Shown here: in pieces, positions 37,271 through 44,969 of the stretch | Layout: each line of letters opens with the position of its first letter | How positions within the stretch are numbered: position 1 is the stretch's first letter | Source: JBEKIK01 sp050013075 | GTDB lineage: Bacteria; Planctomycetota; Planctomycetia; Pirellulales; Thermoguttaceae | Direction: 5' to 3' | Assembly: GCA_050013075.1 (NCBI GenBank) | Contig: JBEKFZ010000004.1 | Coordinates: 32,853 to 96,852 of the forward strand | Length of the DNA: 64,000 nt | Made by a program: the position numbers and the translations under genes | The notes under the pieces: generated by a model | What the model saw: only the letters and a program-made list of their open reading frames with translations | Told to the model about the DNA's origin: nothing | The model's database searches: none

Positions 37271-39967
37271 CTATTCTCCCATTCCTTCCAACTCGGCTTC
37301 AATTTCGGCGTCTTTGCGTGGCATCACTTTTCGATAAACTTCCACGGGCTGACTGAGCACGCCGTCGACGGTGAGCAGGTCCTCCTTGATGCGAATGCCG
37401 AACAGGCGCTGGTTCTCTTCAAGGTAGGGCAGCATTAGTTTCCAGTCGTCGGCACCCAACGGTCGGTAGGCCCCGAGGTTTAGTTGCTCTTCGACCAGGG
37501 TTCGATGCGGATCGCGGACGTAAATCGCCCCGCCGGAGGCCAGGGAAAGCAGGTTGCTGCCGGGATAGGGCAGGTCCAGCGGCGCCAATTCACCCCGCTG
37601 ATTGTATTGCATGCCATTCAGTATGGCGAATCCGCCGCCGGCGCGCGGGTCGCCGGCCATGAACGATTCGGCCAAAAAGTCCAAGGCGGTGCCGTTGATC
37701 ACCACGCGCGGACGTCCCACGGCGTTGATCATGGGGCGGCCGGCCGCGTTGCCCAGTACGTAGACTTCGCCGCCTTTTGCGCCGTAAAGGAATGTTTGCC
37801 CCACGTCGCCGTACACGACCAACTTGCCCTGCTTGGCTATCTGGCAAAGCTGATCCTGGGCGTTGCCGTGTACGAAGATTTCCAGGCCGTCCATGCCCGA
37901 GCCCAGATAATCGCCGGGATTGTCGTAGCAATCGATCCGCAGTCCGTCGGTCGCCGGGCCGAAACCCACGCCGTGGAACCGCGTGCCCCGGCTGTTGTAA
38001 TGGATAATGTGCTTCCAACCCAGATGATAGGCCCTTATCGCCAAACGCGAGTCGCAGGACTCGCCCTCGGGCGAAAACCCCCGGGCGTCGATCAACAACG
38101 TGGTCTGGTTGCCGTGCGGACCGATCAGCCGGTCCCGGGTTTGCCAGGTGATCCGCGTGTGCGTGCCGTCGCGACCCTCGCCGCAAATCGGTTGACGTTG
38201 GAAAATCCGCTCCAGTCCGCCACGGAGGATTGTGAGCACCGAACTGCGTTTTTTGTTCCCTGTGGCATAACGCCGGTCAATGGCCAAAGTGAAGGCATCG
38301 ATGCCCAGGCCGGGCGCTTTTTCCGCGGTCAAGGCGGCGGCTTCTTCCGCCAGCCAGCGAAGATGATCATAGCTTATCTCCGCCATGCCCCCGCATAAGC
38401 ATAGGAATAGGCCCTCGGCGTCGCCTACTTCAATAGCCTGTTGAATAGCCGCAAGATCCTGATCGGTTTTCGCCGGTTTAACCGGCGGGATGGAAAGGTT
38501 GCAGTGCGACTGATCGGAAAGCGTCGAGACTGGTATGCCGAATTTATTGGTCACGCGAAGTTCATAGCGACCATTGCTCGAAGTCGGCTTCTCGGTCAAT
38601 TCGCCTCCCTGCGGCAAAGACCTTGCGGAAGACGCCGCCTTGCCATTGGCCGGGCTGACGGTCAGCAAAAACGCACCGCCGTCGGTATGGCTTCCGCCTC
38701 GGGCGTTCCAATACATGTCGGCCACGGGCGTGAATCGCGGGTCTTCGGACGCCAGGCTGGCCAGGGTCGCGTCGATGGCCTGCTTTTCCGAGCATATCAG
38801 CCCGATGGATACCTCGCCCTCTTGCAACGCGAAGACCTGCGGCCGGAGCATGGCCGTGTCGGTTATGCCCAGCAGTTGGAACGATTTCGATTCGGTCAGG
38901 CTGCGGGCGATGATGAAAAACCAGGGGCCGTCGGGCGAGGCGTGTATGTGCGATGCCTGGATCTGCCGGTAAATCCACTGTTTTTTCGCGCTCAGCCGGT
39001 CGAAGTCGAGTTCCGTGGTCGGGGCCAGGGCCTCGATGATGTACTCGACCGGGTACTTGTACACCCGGCTCCACAGATCGAACAACAGCACCGAAACCTC
39101 GGTATCGGTAAGGAACTGCGGAAAAATGTTCCGCCCGGCCAGGTATTCGCACACCGAAAGGTAGTTGGCAAAGTCGCCGTTGTGGACCAGGGCCTCGTTC
39201 AGTCCGATGAACGGGTGCGCCCCGCCCGGATGCCACACGCGGCCCTTGGTCGGATATCGCTGGTGGGCGATCCAGACGTGGGCTCGGGTGTCGGGCATGC
39301 GATAGTACTGAACCGCCGCTTCGGCGTAGCCCACGATTTTCAGTATTATCAGGTTCCGCGCGTGCGACATGACCATCGCCCGCTTGTCGCCCAACGAGGC
39401 GTAGTATTTCGTATTCAGCCGGAGCGAGTTTTGGTACACAAACTCATCTTCCACGTCCCGATCGGAAAGGTTTTTTAAACCTTTTTCCTCGGCGAAATTC
39501 GCCAGCACTTGCGGTTTGACGCGGACGAAGTAGCGGGCCACGTCCGGCGGCCGGACTTCCAACAGCGGCACGTCGCGATAATCGTCTACCGTGGGGACCA
39601 TGCCGCCCTGATCGATGTTAAAATAGGGCTCGATGCAGGTTTTCTCGACTTCCTCCTTGGCCGACGGATCCAACAGCGCCACCTGCAAGATATAGTCCTC
39701 TTCCAGGACCTTGCGCGAGACGCCCATGTCTTCAGGCGCCAGTCCGCAGGCGGCGATTCCCCCGCCCTTGCCGTTGCCTCGGTTGCGCATCTGGATCGAA
39801 GGCTCGTAGATGTGTTTTCCGCCCACGGGAATGGTGCAGGCGAAACCGGTCACGCCGCACCCGCCCTCGGCCTCGGGCGATTTGTGGAACCACTCGCCCG
39901 AAGGCCGGAAATCGGCCCGGGATTGGATGATCTTTTCCGCTCGATCAGTGATGCTATTAGTCATCAT
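37271..39967 (-). CDS. Glutamate-synthase-like protein: class II glutamine amidotransferase fused to GXGXG domain
   Basis: 898 residues. The N-terminal part is a class II (Ntn) glutamine amidotransferase with the nucleophile Cys37 in EGGCGVTGF after a 36-residue propeptide, and the substrate loop HPFIGLNEALVHNGDFANY. Residues about 610-830 form the GXGXG beta-helix of the GltB C-terminus (GDYLGSGMDGLEIFVHGNA, then KGGEVYVLGNAAGRP). The central FMN/synthase domain of ordinary GltB is missing and is supplied by separate genes just upstream, as in archaeal split glutamate synthases. Expected job: release NH3 from glutamine and channel it to an FMN domain that reduces 2-oxoglutarate iminate. The substrate is inferred from the family. 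No NADPH-type small subunit GltD is present. Confidence 0.87.
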   Translation of the reverse strand: MMTNSITDRAEKIIQSRADFRPSGEWFHKSPEAEGGCGVTGFACTIPVGGKHIYEPSIQMRNRGNGKGGGIAACGLAPEDMGVSRKVLEEDYILQVALLDPSAKEEVEKTCIEPYFNIDQGGMVPTVDDYRDVPLLEVRPPDVARYFVRVKPQVLANFAEEKGLKNLSDRDVEDEFVYQNSLRLNTKYYASLGDKRAMVMSHARNLIILKIVGYAEAAVQYYRMPDTRAHVWIAHQRYPTKGRVWHPGGAHPFIGLNEALVHNGDFANYLSVCEYLAGRNIFPQFLTDTEVSVLLFDLWSRVYKYPVEYIIEALAPTTELDFDRLSAKKQWIYRQIQASHIHASPDGPWFFIIARSLTESKSFQLLGITDTAMLRPQVFALQEGEVSIGLICSEKQAIDATLASLASEDPRFTPVADMYWNARGGSHTDGGAFLLTVSPANGKAASSARSLPQGGELTEKPTSSNGRYELRVTNKFGIPVSTLSDQSHCNLSIPPVKPAKTDQDLAAIQQAIEVGDAEGLFLCLCGGMAEISYDHLRWLAEEAAALTAEKAPGLGIDAFTLAIDRRYATGNKKRSSVLTILRGGLERIFQRQPICGEGRDGTHTRITWQTRDRLIGPHGNQTTLLIDARGFSPEGESCDSRLAIRAYHLGWKHIIHYNSRGTRFHGVGFGPATDGLRIDCYDNPGDYLGSGMDGLEIFVHGNAQDQLCQIAKQGKLVVYGDVGQTFLYGAKGGEVYVLGNAAGRPMINAVGRPRVVINGTALDFLAESFMAGDPRAGGGFAILNGMQYNQRGELAPLDLPYPGSNLLSLASGGAIYVRDPHRTLVEEQLNLGAYRPLGADDWKLMLPYLEENQRLFGIRIKEDLLTVDGVLSQPVEVYRKVMPRKDAEIEAELEGMGE

Positions 39968-40003
39968 GATAAAAATCAGGTTTGCAATTCGTCATTCAGG
40001 TTT

Positions 40004-40066
40004 AGCCCGGGCACTTGTGCCTGGAGAATCCCGTTTTTTTTGCACCGGTCGCAAGCGACCGGGCTA
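40004..40066. repeat. Hairpin repeat tagcccgg...ccgggcta
   Basis: A 63-base element opening with tagcccgggcacttgtgcc and closing with gcaagcgaccgggcta. The first part also occurs at 5637-5657. It is directly followed by MITE copy 4, so two unrelated repeats fill this intergenic region. Confidence 0.6.
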
Positions 40067-40189
40067 TTGAGTGTCAGGTAATAAATGTCGCTTTTTCGCC
40101 TCAGAGCCGGGCCGTGTCGGCCCGGAATTACCGGGGCGACACGCCCCGGCTCTGACTTTTCATACGACATTCTTTTTCTGACACTCAAT
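40066..40189. repeat. MITE-like repeat, family ATTGAGTGTCA, copy 4 (best preserved)
   Basis: The ends attgagtgtcaggtaataaa and, reverse-complemented, attgagtgtcagaaaaagaa define terminal inverted repeats of about 25 bases. The interior is the GC-rich double hairpin seen in copies 2 and 3. It lies in the gap between the FMN-domain gene and the GATase gene. Confidence 0.85.
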
Positions 40190-40211
40190 AAACTTGAGAT
40201 TCATAGTATCT

Positions 40212-41762
40212 CTATTCTTCGTAATCCAAATGTGTCAACAGATCGGTTCGTCCGCGCAGGGCCCCCACGGACTCGAGTCCGAGGCGGTACAGGATATCAA
40301 CGAGCATCTCGCGCCATGCGCTATAAAGATTCACCAGCCGTTGGGTGCACCACTCGACCGAGACCATTTCCAGCAATTCGTCGTCGGTGGTGGCGATGCC
40401 CCGGGCACAGCCGCGACCGCTTTCGCAGCATCCGCAGCGGATGCAGCCCACGGCGACCAATTCGGCCGTGCCGATCACTACTCCGTCCGCGCCCAGCGCG
40501 ATTGCCTTTGCCATGTCGGCCGGCGTGCGGATTCCGCCGCTGGCCATGACCGTGATCTCTTCGCGAATCCCCTCATCGACAAGGAACTGGTGTACGCGGT
40601 TTATGGCATACTCGATGGGCATGGCGATATTTTTCTTGGCGATGTTCGGCGCCGCCCCGGTGCCGCCGTAACTGCCGTCCAGGTGCACGATATGCGCGCC
40701 GGCATAATAGATGCCCACCGCCACCATGTCCACGTCCACCGGAGTGGAGACCTTGGCCGAGAGCAGTGCCATGGGATTGACGTGCGCAATCCAATCCAGG
40801 TGTTTTTTGTGATCTTCGACCGAGTACACGCTGTGGAATGGAAACGGCGAGAAAAGCGACGTGCCCACCACCGCCTCGCGCATGGCCGCCACGCTGGGCG
40901 TGTTCTTATCGCCCAGCAAGTGTCCGCCCAGGCCGGGTTTCGCGCCTTGGGCATACTTAAACTCCACGATCCGCGCCCGCTGGATGGTCTCTTCGCGCAC
41001 GCCGAAAAGTCCCGTGGCCACCTGGGTGATTACGTGGTCGGCATAAGGCACGAACCGCTCCGGATAACCTCCCTCGCCGGTGCAAGTGAATCCGTTGAAT
41101 GCCTTTGCCGCGCGGGCCTTGCCCAGCAGGACCCGGATGTTGGTAGAACCGAACGACATCCCGCCGCCGTACCAGGGTACGTCGATGGTGATCTTTTGCC
41201 GGCAGTCGTTGCGCCGGTTAAGCAGTAATTTGGTGGATATATCCTCGCGCCTGAGATCGGCCTGCCGGGTATTTGGCAGGCGGAATCGCAGGCGATCAAA
41301 ACCCCCGCCCGAGGCCCCAATCTCGCTCTCCAAGTGCGGTCCGGGCGCCAGGCCGGTCTCGGCCATATACCAATTGCTCACCAGCAAGTCGGGCGTCCAG
41401 CGGTAATCGCCGAGGGTTTCGAACGTCGGATTATCGGCCAGAGAGAGCGCCCCGTTAGGGCAGGCATCCACGCAATAATGGTCCGTTTTGGCGCAATCCG
41501 GCCCGATGCAGCGATAATCCAGCGGGCGGATGACCTGCCGGTATCCTTCCGGCATTCGATGCACGCCCTGGGGGCAAATCTCCACGCAACGGCCGCAACT
41601 GGCGCAACTCGATGACCGGCGGATGGTATATTTGCCGATCTCGTTTCGGTATCGCGGCGGGGCAGGACGCACTTGCCGCAAAACTTCGGCGAAATCGGGT
41701 CGCGTAAGAAAGACATCCGGCTTTTGGGCCTGATCGGCAGTAGTATTTTCCGAAATGCTCAT
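40212..41762 (-). CDS. Ferredoxin-glutamate synthase FMN-domain protein
   Basis: 516 residues. An N-terminal ferredoxin part has ligands at Cys53, 56, 59, 63 (SCASCGRCVEICPQ) and Cys85, 90, 97, 101. The rest is the glutamate synthase central FMN domain: PWYGGGMSFGSTNIRVLLGK, FTCTGEGGYPERF, KYAQGAKPGLGGHLLG, HIVHLDGSYGGTGAAPN, and the Fe-S/FMN-proximal GCIRCGCCESGRGCARGIAT. All key substrate and flavin motifs look intact, so it is the likely catalytic synthase subunit. It pairs with the GATase-GXGXG protein encoded downstream, giving a split, ferredoxin-type glutamate synthase. It starts 2 bases after the divergent paralogue's stop. Confidence 0.88.
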   Translation of the reverse strand: MSISENTTADQAQKPDVFLTRPDFAEVLRQVRPAPPRYRNEIGKYTIRRSSSCASCGRCVEICPQGVHRMPEGYRQVIRPLDYRCIGPDCAKTDHYCVDACPNGALSLADNPTFETLGDYRWTPDLLVSNWYMAETGLAPGPHLESEIGASGGGFDRLRFRLPNTRQADLRREDISTKLLLNRRNDCRQKITIDVPWYGGGMSFGSTNIRVLLGKARAAKAFNGFTCTGEGGYPERFVPYADHVITQVATGLFGVREETIQRARIVEFKYAQGAKPGLGGHLLGDKNTPSVAAMREAVVGTSLFSPFPFHSVYSVEDHKKHLDWIAHVNPMALLSAKVSTPVDVDMVAVGIYYAGAHIVHLDGSYGGTGAAPNIAKKNIAMPIEYAINRVHQFLVDEGIREEITVMASGGIRTPADMAKAIALGADGVVIGTAELVAVGCIRCGCCESGRGCARGIATTDDELLEMVSVEWCTQRLVNLYSAWREMLVDILYRLGLESVGALRGRTDLLTHLDYEE

Positions 41763-41764
41763 GC

Positions 41765-43171
41765 TTAATTGGCCCCTTCATCATTCTTTCGCTTGCCGAA
41801 AATTTTTCCAAACGAATCCCGCTCCAAGTCCTCGAAAAACATCGCCCGGCCGGTCTCGCCTCGCAAACGGCGGACCTCGCGAATGCCCATCGCGCCCAGG
41901 ACCTCGACCAGTTGCTGGTGCCACGCGCCGATCAGGTTCTTGATGCGGCACACCGCGAAATCGGCGTCGACCTGTTCCAAAAGAACGGGGCAGGTTTCGC
42001 CGTTCTCGCACAGGCCGCACAGCCGGCACTCCAGCGCCAATAAAAGAGGTATATCGACGGCCACCAGGTCCGCCCCGCAAATAATGGCCTTGGCCATGTG
42101 CTCGGCCAGGGCGATTCCGCCCGATGCTATCAGCGTTACCTGGTCGCGGATGCCGTCTTTAACCAAGGAGCGATGGACTTCGCGTATCACGTCGCGGGCG
42201 TGCCTGGGCTTGGCGGCTGCGCTTTCCCGACCGTGCTTGTCAAAAACCAAGTGAATTACCTCGGCCCCTTCGCGTGTGAGTTGAACTATGCGCTCCGCCG
42301 AGGCCGGCGAGGCCTCCATGCGGATTGCCGTTACCCGCTCCGGGTTTTGTCGCTTTAGTAAAGCTTGAATCGCCGCAATGTCGGCGCAGTCGGAAACCAT
42401 CACCACGTGCGCAGTCCGAAATGGAATATCCGCCGCGGCTTCGGCGCCGCTGACAAGCGGAATCATGTGTTTGCGCTTGGAGGCCAATGCACCGGCGCCG
42501 TCCGAATCGCGAACCACGGCCATCGTGCCTATCGCGACCGCCGCCTGAACAACGGATTCAACCACTGCCCCGCGTTGCCAGTGCCTTGGAATGCAATCGA
42601 AAATCACCGGCAGGGGAATCTCGACCAGCGGCGGCGGCGCGGCTTTCAGTCGGCCGTCCTCGAAGGTCAACTGCTTCAGTTTGCGGCCGACGTCCACGCT
42701 GGTGTTGATGTACTCGCGCCCGTGAATGCCGTCGCGCGTGGGCCGGACGATCTCGGACATGTCGGTCCACATCGAATCGAACCCCGATCCGCTGAACGGC
42801 CCGCCGTACCCGGACCCGGACACGGGAATGCGACCCGTCTCGGCCTGATACCACGTTGACAGAATGATTTCCGGAGTGAAGTACTCGTCGCCCAGCCGGC
42901 GAAACTCGGGATTTTCCACGCGTGTTAGAATGTTCTTGGTGCAGTTTTGAATGCAGTTCAGGCAGCCCTTGCATTGATAAATATAATCCAGGTAGCCCAA
43001 CTGGTTGTGGAGCGTATCGGCTTCGTCTCGATACAAGCCGTAAATGCAACCCCGTTTAACGCAGTTGTGGCAACTCGAACAGTCCTCGCGCCAATCGACG
43101 ATGCCCAACTTGCCCACGGGTCGGACGCGAGGCGCGGCTGCGGCGGTGTGGATGGAATACTTGGCAGGCAT
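41765..43171 (-). CDS. Divergent paralogue of the ferredoxin-glutamate synthase FMN-domain protein
   Basis: 468 residues with the same layout: N-terminal clusters CSSCHNCVKRGC and CKGCLNCIQNC, a FMN-barrel-like body (VTLIASGGIALAEHMAKAII), and a terminal cysteine group (CRLCGLCENGETC). The catalytic loops have decayed: the HLDGSYGGTGAAPN region is replaced by VIHLVFDKHGRES, and the TCTGEGGYPER block is not found. It is therefore likely an electron-transfer or structural pseudo-subunit, perhaps forming a heterodimer with the active paralogue. It starts 2 bases after metF ends. Codon use is like the rest of the cluster. Confidence 0.8.
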   Translation of the reverse strand: MPAKYSIHTAAAAPRVRPVGKLGIVDWREDCSSCHNCVKRGCIYGLYRDEADTLHNQLGYLDYIYQCKGCLNCIQNCTKNILTRVENPEFRRLGDEYFTPEIILSTWYQAETGRIPVSGSGYGGPFSGSGFDSMWTDMSEIVRPTRDGIHGREYINTSVDVGRKLKQLTFEDGRLKAAPPPLVEIPLPVIFDCIPRHWQRGAVVESVVQAAVAIGTMAVVRDSDGAGALASKRKHMIPLVSGAEAAADIPFRTAHVVMVSDCADIAAIQALLKRQNPERVTAIRMEASPASAERIVQLTREGAEVIHLVFDKHGRESAAAKPRHARDVIREVHRSLVKDGIRDQVTLIASGGIALAEHMAKAIICGADLVAVDIPLLLALECRLCGLCENGETCPVLLEQVDADFAVCRIKNLIGAWHQQLVEVLGAMGIREVRRLRGETGRAMFFEDLERDSFGKIFGKRKNDEGAN

Positions 43172-43173
43172 GG

Positions 43174-44091
43174 CTAGTTCGCACCCAGGGCTGATTTTTC
43201 AATGACTTCCAACACGGCCTCAACGTCGTCGTCCGCGTAAATCTGGAAACCGCGCAATCCCTTCACCTCGGAAAGTCTTTTGATCGTTTCCAAGGCCACG
43301 GCGATTCCGGCGGCACGCTGGGCGGCCGCGCCCGAGGCGGAAGACAATCGCGCTAAAATCGCATCCGGCACCCGCGGCGACGGGCGCTTGGCTGCGAATT
43401 CCTGCGCCTTTTGGGCGTTAATAAGCGGCTGAATGCCCGCCACAATGGCCGCCTTCTCGTCGAGACCGCGACGCGTAATCTCCTGCCACCACTGGTTAAA
43501 ACGCTCCAGGTCGTAGATCGGTTGTGTAATGAAGAACGTGGCCCCCGCCAGGTTTTTCTTGACTAGCTTGGATACTTGCATTTCCATAGGATCGGCATAC
43601 GGGGCTGCCACCCCGCCCAGGCAAAAAGGCCCGGTTCCAGGAAAACCCTTTTCACCGACTAGTGAACCGTCGCCGGCCAAATTGGAATAAGTCTTAAGTA
43701 ACTGCACCGTATCGATGTCAAAAACATTCCTGGCCGCGCGGAAAGGGCCCAAAACCTGATGCGTCCCGCTGGTGCAAAGCAGGTTGCCGATTCCCAAGGC
43801 CTGTGCGCCCAGGGCCTCGGATACCAAGGCGATTCGATTGCGGTCCCGGGCAATAACGTGAAGGATCGGTTCCACGCCTTCGGCTGCGACGATCGCGGCC
43901 GCGGCCAGGGCCGACATCGAAACCCGGTCGCGGTTGTCGCTCACGCCCAAACAGTGAACTTTTCCGCTATAGCGGCGGGCCGTCTCCCTTAGCGGAATCG
44001 GATCGCCTCCCTGGGGCGGCGATATTTCAGCCAAAAGCAGCGGCTTGCCCGATTCGATGCGTTGCTTCAGGGGTGTTGTTTTTTTCCCCAT
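43174..44091 (-). CDS. metF: Methylenetetrahydrofolate reductase
   Basis: A 305-residue FAD/FMN TIM barrel that reduces 5,10-methylene-THF to 5-methyl-THF. The catalytic glutamate is Glu22 in LLLAEISPPQGGD. Other family motifs are CLGVSDNRDRVSMSAL, EPILHVIARDRNRI and TFFITQPIYDLERF. It is the type III (MetFV) form, since MetV is encoded in the same cluster and the chain lacks a regulatory domain. Electrons should come from NADH via NuoEF-HdrA rather than by direct NADH binding. It lies 8 bases after mvhD2. Confidence 0.94.
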   Translation of the reverse strand: MGKKTTPLKQRIESGKPLLLAEISPPQGGDPIPLRETARRYSGKVHCLGVSDNRDRVSMSALAAAAIVAAEGVEPILHVIARDRNRIALVSEALGAQALGIGNLLCTSGTHQVLGPFRAARNVFDIDTVQLLKTYSNLAGDGSLVGEKGFPGTGPFCLGGVAAPYADPMEMQVSKLVKKNLAGATFFITQPIYDLERFNQWWQEITRRGLDEKAAIVAGIQPLINAQKAQEFAAKRPSPRVPDAILARLSSASGAAAQRAAGIAVALETIKRLSEVKGLRGFQIYADDDVEAVLEVIEKSALGAN

Positions 44092-44099
44092 GCCTTTAC

Positions 44100-44528
44100 C
44101 TATGATCTTGTGATTTCCACGCTGATTGGGCTTTTACCTAAAGTACAAATCCGCTCCACAAAGGCGTGGATGATGCGGTCGAATTCCTCCCGGGAGTCAT
44201 CGGGGGAAAAAAAGAACTGTTCGGCCCGCTGGCTCTCCAAACCGACTTCGCCCAAAAGCCGTTGAATGGTACGGATGCGAATCTCAGAGCGATAATTGCC
44301 CTGGCCCAGACGACATTCTCCCTTGGGGCAGGATACAACGCACACCCCGCCGGCGCCGCCCTCCAGGGCGTGCATAAGATATTGTCCGTCCATCTTGCCG
44401 CTGCACGGCACTTCGTGGACCACGACCCGTACGCCATTATGCTTCCATTGGCGCGGCAACGGCGCACCACTGGGTATGCTGCGGTGGCAGACGTAAACTA
44501 TCACGTCAGGGGACACGGTTGCCGACAT
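44100..44528 (-). CDS. Second MvhD-family subunit with altered cysteine set
   Basis: A 142-residue MvhD paralogue, first gene of the cluster. The C-terminal cysteines are kept (VPCSGKMDGQYL, SCPKGECRLGQG), but the N-terminal CxxC of MvhD1 is reduced to a single Cys14 in VYVCHRSIP. The [2Fe-2S] site may be changed or lost. It sits next to metF, so it may dock MetF while MvhD1 docks MetV. The upstream 440 bases should hold the operon promoter. Confidence 0.82.
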   Translation of the reverse strand: MSATVSPDVIVYVCHRSIPSGAPLPRQWKHNGVRVVVHEVPCSGKMDGQYLMHALEGGAGGVCVVSCPKGECRLGQGNYRSEIRIRTIQRLLGEVGLESQRAEQFFFSPDDSREEFDRIIHAFVERICTLGKSPISVEITRS

Positions 44529-44969
44529 ATAAATCCTTTTGAGCCTATTTGAAAAACTTTTACTCTATATGATGAAGCAGCTATATTGCAACATGTATCG
44601 GCAAAATCGCCCTCATCATGGCCATCTCCGGGTACCGACCGAAGGTTGGTCGGGAGAGGGGAGTTTTCAGATAGGCTCTTACTGTAAGAAGGGTTTTATC
44701 CGTACTGGCTCAGCTTATTATAAACTAGTCCATAGTATTAGAAAAGGGATTTTTAGACATATAATATATAAGAAATAATAATATGCGAATAACCATTTCT
44801 AATATCTTGCCATTTTCACACCTTATACCACGAGTATTTTGAAAGATACCCGTTTATCGGCCGGGACATTTCCCTTGACACGTCTTTTGGATGTCATTAC
44901 TCTGTGCAGTTCCGATTAGGGAGAAATGTTCTTTTCTTGGCGGTTTCTTTTGCACCCGGTGGTCGAGAT
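44529..44969. other. Divergent intergenic region, promoter of the Hdr cluster
   Basis: Nearly 440 bases, mostly filled by the MITE-like element at 44541-44678. The remainder to 44900 is AT-rich, with no clear promoter consensus I can defend. The frame at 44904-44969 is open, but the lipoprotein signal peptide begins at 44970. Confidence 0.45.
44541..44678. repeat. MITE-like repeat, family GAGCyTAT, second copy
   Basis: The ends gagcctatttgaaaaac and, reverse-complemented, gagcctatctgaaaactc define terminal inverted repeats of about 17 bases enclosing 138 bases. They match the ends of the 281-412 element, while interiors differ. It lies immediately upstream of the first gene of the Hdr cluster. 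Confidence 0.65.

Larger units (their letters stand above)
28248..44528 (-). other. Twelve-gene NADH-Hdr-MvhD-MetFV-glutamate-synthase-like cluster
   Basis: In transcription order: mvhD2, metF, two Fe-S/FMN glutamate-synthase-type proteins, the GATase-GXGXG protein, hdrC, hdrB, hdrA(N)-nuoE, nuoF, nuoG/hdrA, mvhD1, metV. Junctions are mostly 2-12 bases or ATGA overlaps. The exceptions are about 245 bases before the GATase gene, about 90 before hdrC and about 140 before the HdrA fusion, each filled by hairpin repeats. This arrangement supports one functional unit. Known parts are the MetFV-HdrABC-MvhD complex of acetogens and the NuoEF-type NADH module of electron-bifurcating hydrogenases. Their combination with glutamate-synthase domains is unusual. 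Confidence 0.8.

Noticed and set aside
38441..39478. 345-codon frame antisense to the GATase-GXGXG gene
   Set aside because: Shadow; the minus strand has clear Ntn-amidotransferase and GXGXG motifs.
39976..40188. 70-codon minus-strand frame beginning EPGRVAP-like
   Set aside because: It is the translation of MITE copy 4, the same peptide that appears inside HdrB; not an independent gene.
40194..41228. 344-codon frame antisense to the FMN-domain gene
   Set aside because: Shadow of a gene with intact glutamate synthase motifs.
28248..44528. Considered a hydrogenase or formate dehydrogenase as part of the Hdr cluster
   Set aside because: No Ni-Fe large subunit, Fe-Fe H-cluster or molybdopterin domain is encoded; MvhD is present without its usual hydrogenase.
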